Below, in pieces: positions 5,794 to 6,547 of a stretch of 6,547 nt of DNA. The position numbers and the translations under genes are program-made. This DNA comes from Pseudomonadota bacterium (GTDB lineage: Bacteria; Bdellovibrionota; UBA1018; CAIMNF01). Location of the stretch: contig JAIXVT010000121.1 of NCBI GenBank assembly GCA_027482725.1, forward strand, positions 1-6,547, read 5' to 3'. Within the stretch, counting starts at the first letter, position 1, and every line of letters starts with the position of its first letter. The notes beneath the pieces are model-generated. The model searched no databases. It saw nothing but the letters and a program-made list of their open reading frames with translations, and was not told the DNA's origin.

Positions 5794-6547
5794 TTGCCGG
5801 AACTGTCATCACCAAAGAGCTTTTACGTAAATACAATGTGGCAGGACCGCGCTACACCTCCTATCCCACCGTCCCGTACTGGGAGACATCGCCCACGCCT
5901 GCGGATTGGGTAAACCATTTGTCACGCGCCATTCAAACCGCCACGGCGCAAGGCACAGGAGCTGCGATTTATGTGCACATTCCGTTTTGCGAGTCCTTAT
6001 GCACCTATTGCGGTTGCAACACCCGGATCACCCGCAATCACGGGGTGTCCGAGCCCTACATCGACACGCTTTTGAAAGAGTTTGCACTCTACCGATCGCA
6101 GCTCGGTATCGAAAAACTTTTACTGACCGAACTCCACTTAGGAGGAGGTACTCCGACATTTTTTTCACCCGCCGAATTATCGCGCTTTTTAGAGGGGCTA
6201 TTGCATCACTGTACACTAACCTCAGATCACGAACTGTCTATCGAAGTCGACCCTCGTGTCACTACTCGGGATCATTTGACGGTGCTCCGTGAATTTGGAT
6301 TTAAACGCATCAGTATGGGAATCCAAGACTTTGATCCTAAAGTTCAAGAAATCGTGCATCGAATCCAAAGCGTTGATTCGGTAAAAAAACTCACCGAAGA
6401 TGCGCGTGAACTGGGATTCACCTCGGTGAACTTTGATCTGATTTACGGATTACCGCTCCAGACGTTAAGCAGCATAAAAACCACAATTGATGCGGTACGC
6501 CTATTGCGCCCAGACCGTATCGCTTTTTATGCCTATGCCCATGTGCC
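5790..6547 (+). CDS. hemN: Oxygen-independent coproporphyrinogen III oxidase (3' partial)
   Basis: The frame opens at ATG 5790 and runs without a stop to the right edge (252 complete codons of an enzyme usually about 450 residues long). HemN is a radical-SAM enzyme that oxidatively decarboxylates two propionates of coproporphyrinogen III to give protoporphyrinogen IX without O2. The N-terminal PRYTSYPTVPYW (20-31) is typical of true HemN. YVHIPFCESLCTYCGCN contains Y61 and the cluster cysteines C67, C71 and C74, plus the fourth cysteine C76 that marks HemN. LGGGTPTFF (117-125) is the glycine-rich SAM-binding strand. SIEVDPR (150-156), RISMGIQDFDPKVQ and NFDLIYGLPLQT follow in the expected order. 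The N-terminal PRYTSYPT segment and CxxxCxxCxC argue against HemW, the heme chaperone relative. The start overlaps the hemE stop (ATGA). The missing part is the C-terminal half, including the HemN C-terminal domain. Confidence 0.96.
   Translation, partial: MIAGTVITKELLRKYNVAGPRYTSYPTVPYWETSPTPADWVNHLSRAIQTATAQGTGAAIYVHIPFCESLCTYCGCNTRITRNHGVSEPYIDTLLKEFALYRSQLGIEKLLLTELHLGGGTPTFFSPAELSRFLEGLLHHCTLTSDHELSIEVDPRVTTRDHLTVLREFGFKRISMGIQDFDPKVQEIVHRIQSVDSVKKLTEDARELGFTSVNFDLIYGLPLQTLSSIKTTIDAVRLLRPDRIAFYAYAHV

Noticed and set aside
5906..6292. A 128-codon open frame inside the hemN region, in another frame
   Set aside because: Its protein is rich in Arg, His and Ser with no family resemblance, and the overlapping frame is clearly HemN with all its radical-SAM motifs.

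Overview
The window is one continuous, plus-strand stretch of a tetrapyrrole (heme) biosynthesis operon. It holds seven genes in one direction, with almost no intergenic DNA and no RNA genes, mobile elements or CRISPR. In order they are: the 3' end of hemC with a HemD-like C-terminal extension (partial, cut by the left edge), hemB, hemL, a membrane sensor histidine kinase, an OmpR/PhoB-type response regulator, hemE, and the first 252 codons of hemN (cut by the right edge).

Read as a pathway, HemL makes 5-aminolevulinate (C5 route), HemB condenses it to porphobilinogen, and HemC polymerises that to hydroxymethylbilane. The HemD-like extension probably closes the ring to uroporphyrinogen III, HemE decarboxylates it to coproporphyrinogen III, and HemN oxidises this to protoporphyrinogen IX without oxygen. 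hemA (glutamyl-tRNA reductase) is not in the window and is expected upstream. The last steps (protoporphyrinogen oxidase, ferrochelatase) are expected downstream of hemN.

Four of the six gene junctions are 4-base ATGA stop/start overlaps (hemC/D-hemB, kinase-regulator, regulator-hemE, hemE-hemN). The other two gaps are 24 and 10 bases. I see no terminator, so a single co-transcribed unit is the simplest reading. The two-component pair lies inside the pathway genes and is coupled to hemE, so it is probably a dedicated heme-level regulator.

Organism: a Gram-negative-type bacterium with intermediate base composition (near 45-50% GC by eye, not counted). The arrangement hemC/D fusion - hemB - hemL - kinase - regulator - hemE - hemN matches what I recall of the hem locus of Leptospira, where the pair is called HemK/HemR. 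A related arrangement may also occur in Bdellovibrio-type bacteria. The base composition looks high for most Leptospira, so another member of the Leptospirales, or an unrelated lineage sharing the cluster, is possible. Taxonomy cannot be settled from this window.

The enzymes themselves are ordinary. The points most worth a second look are the shortened HemD-like half fused to HemC, the embedded kinase with a tiny sensor loop and a non-canonical G1 box, and a few substitutions at otherwise conserved positions in HemB and HemE.
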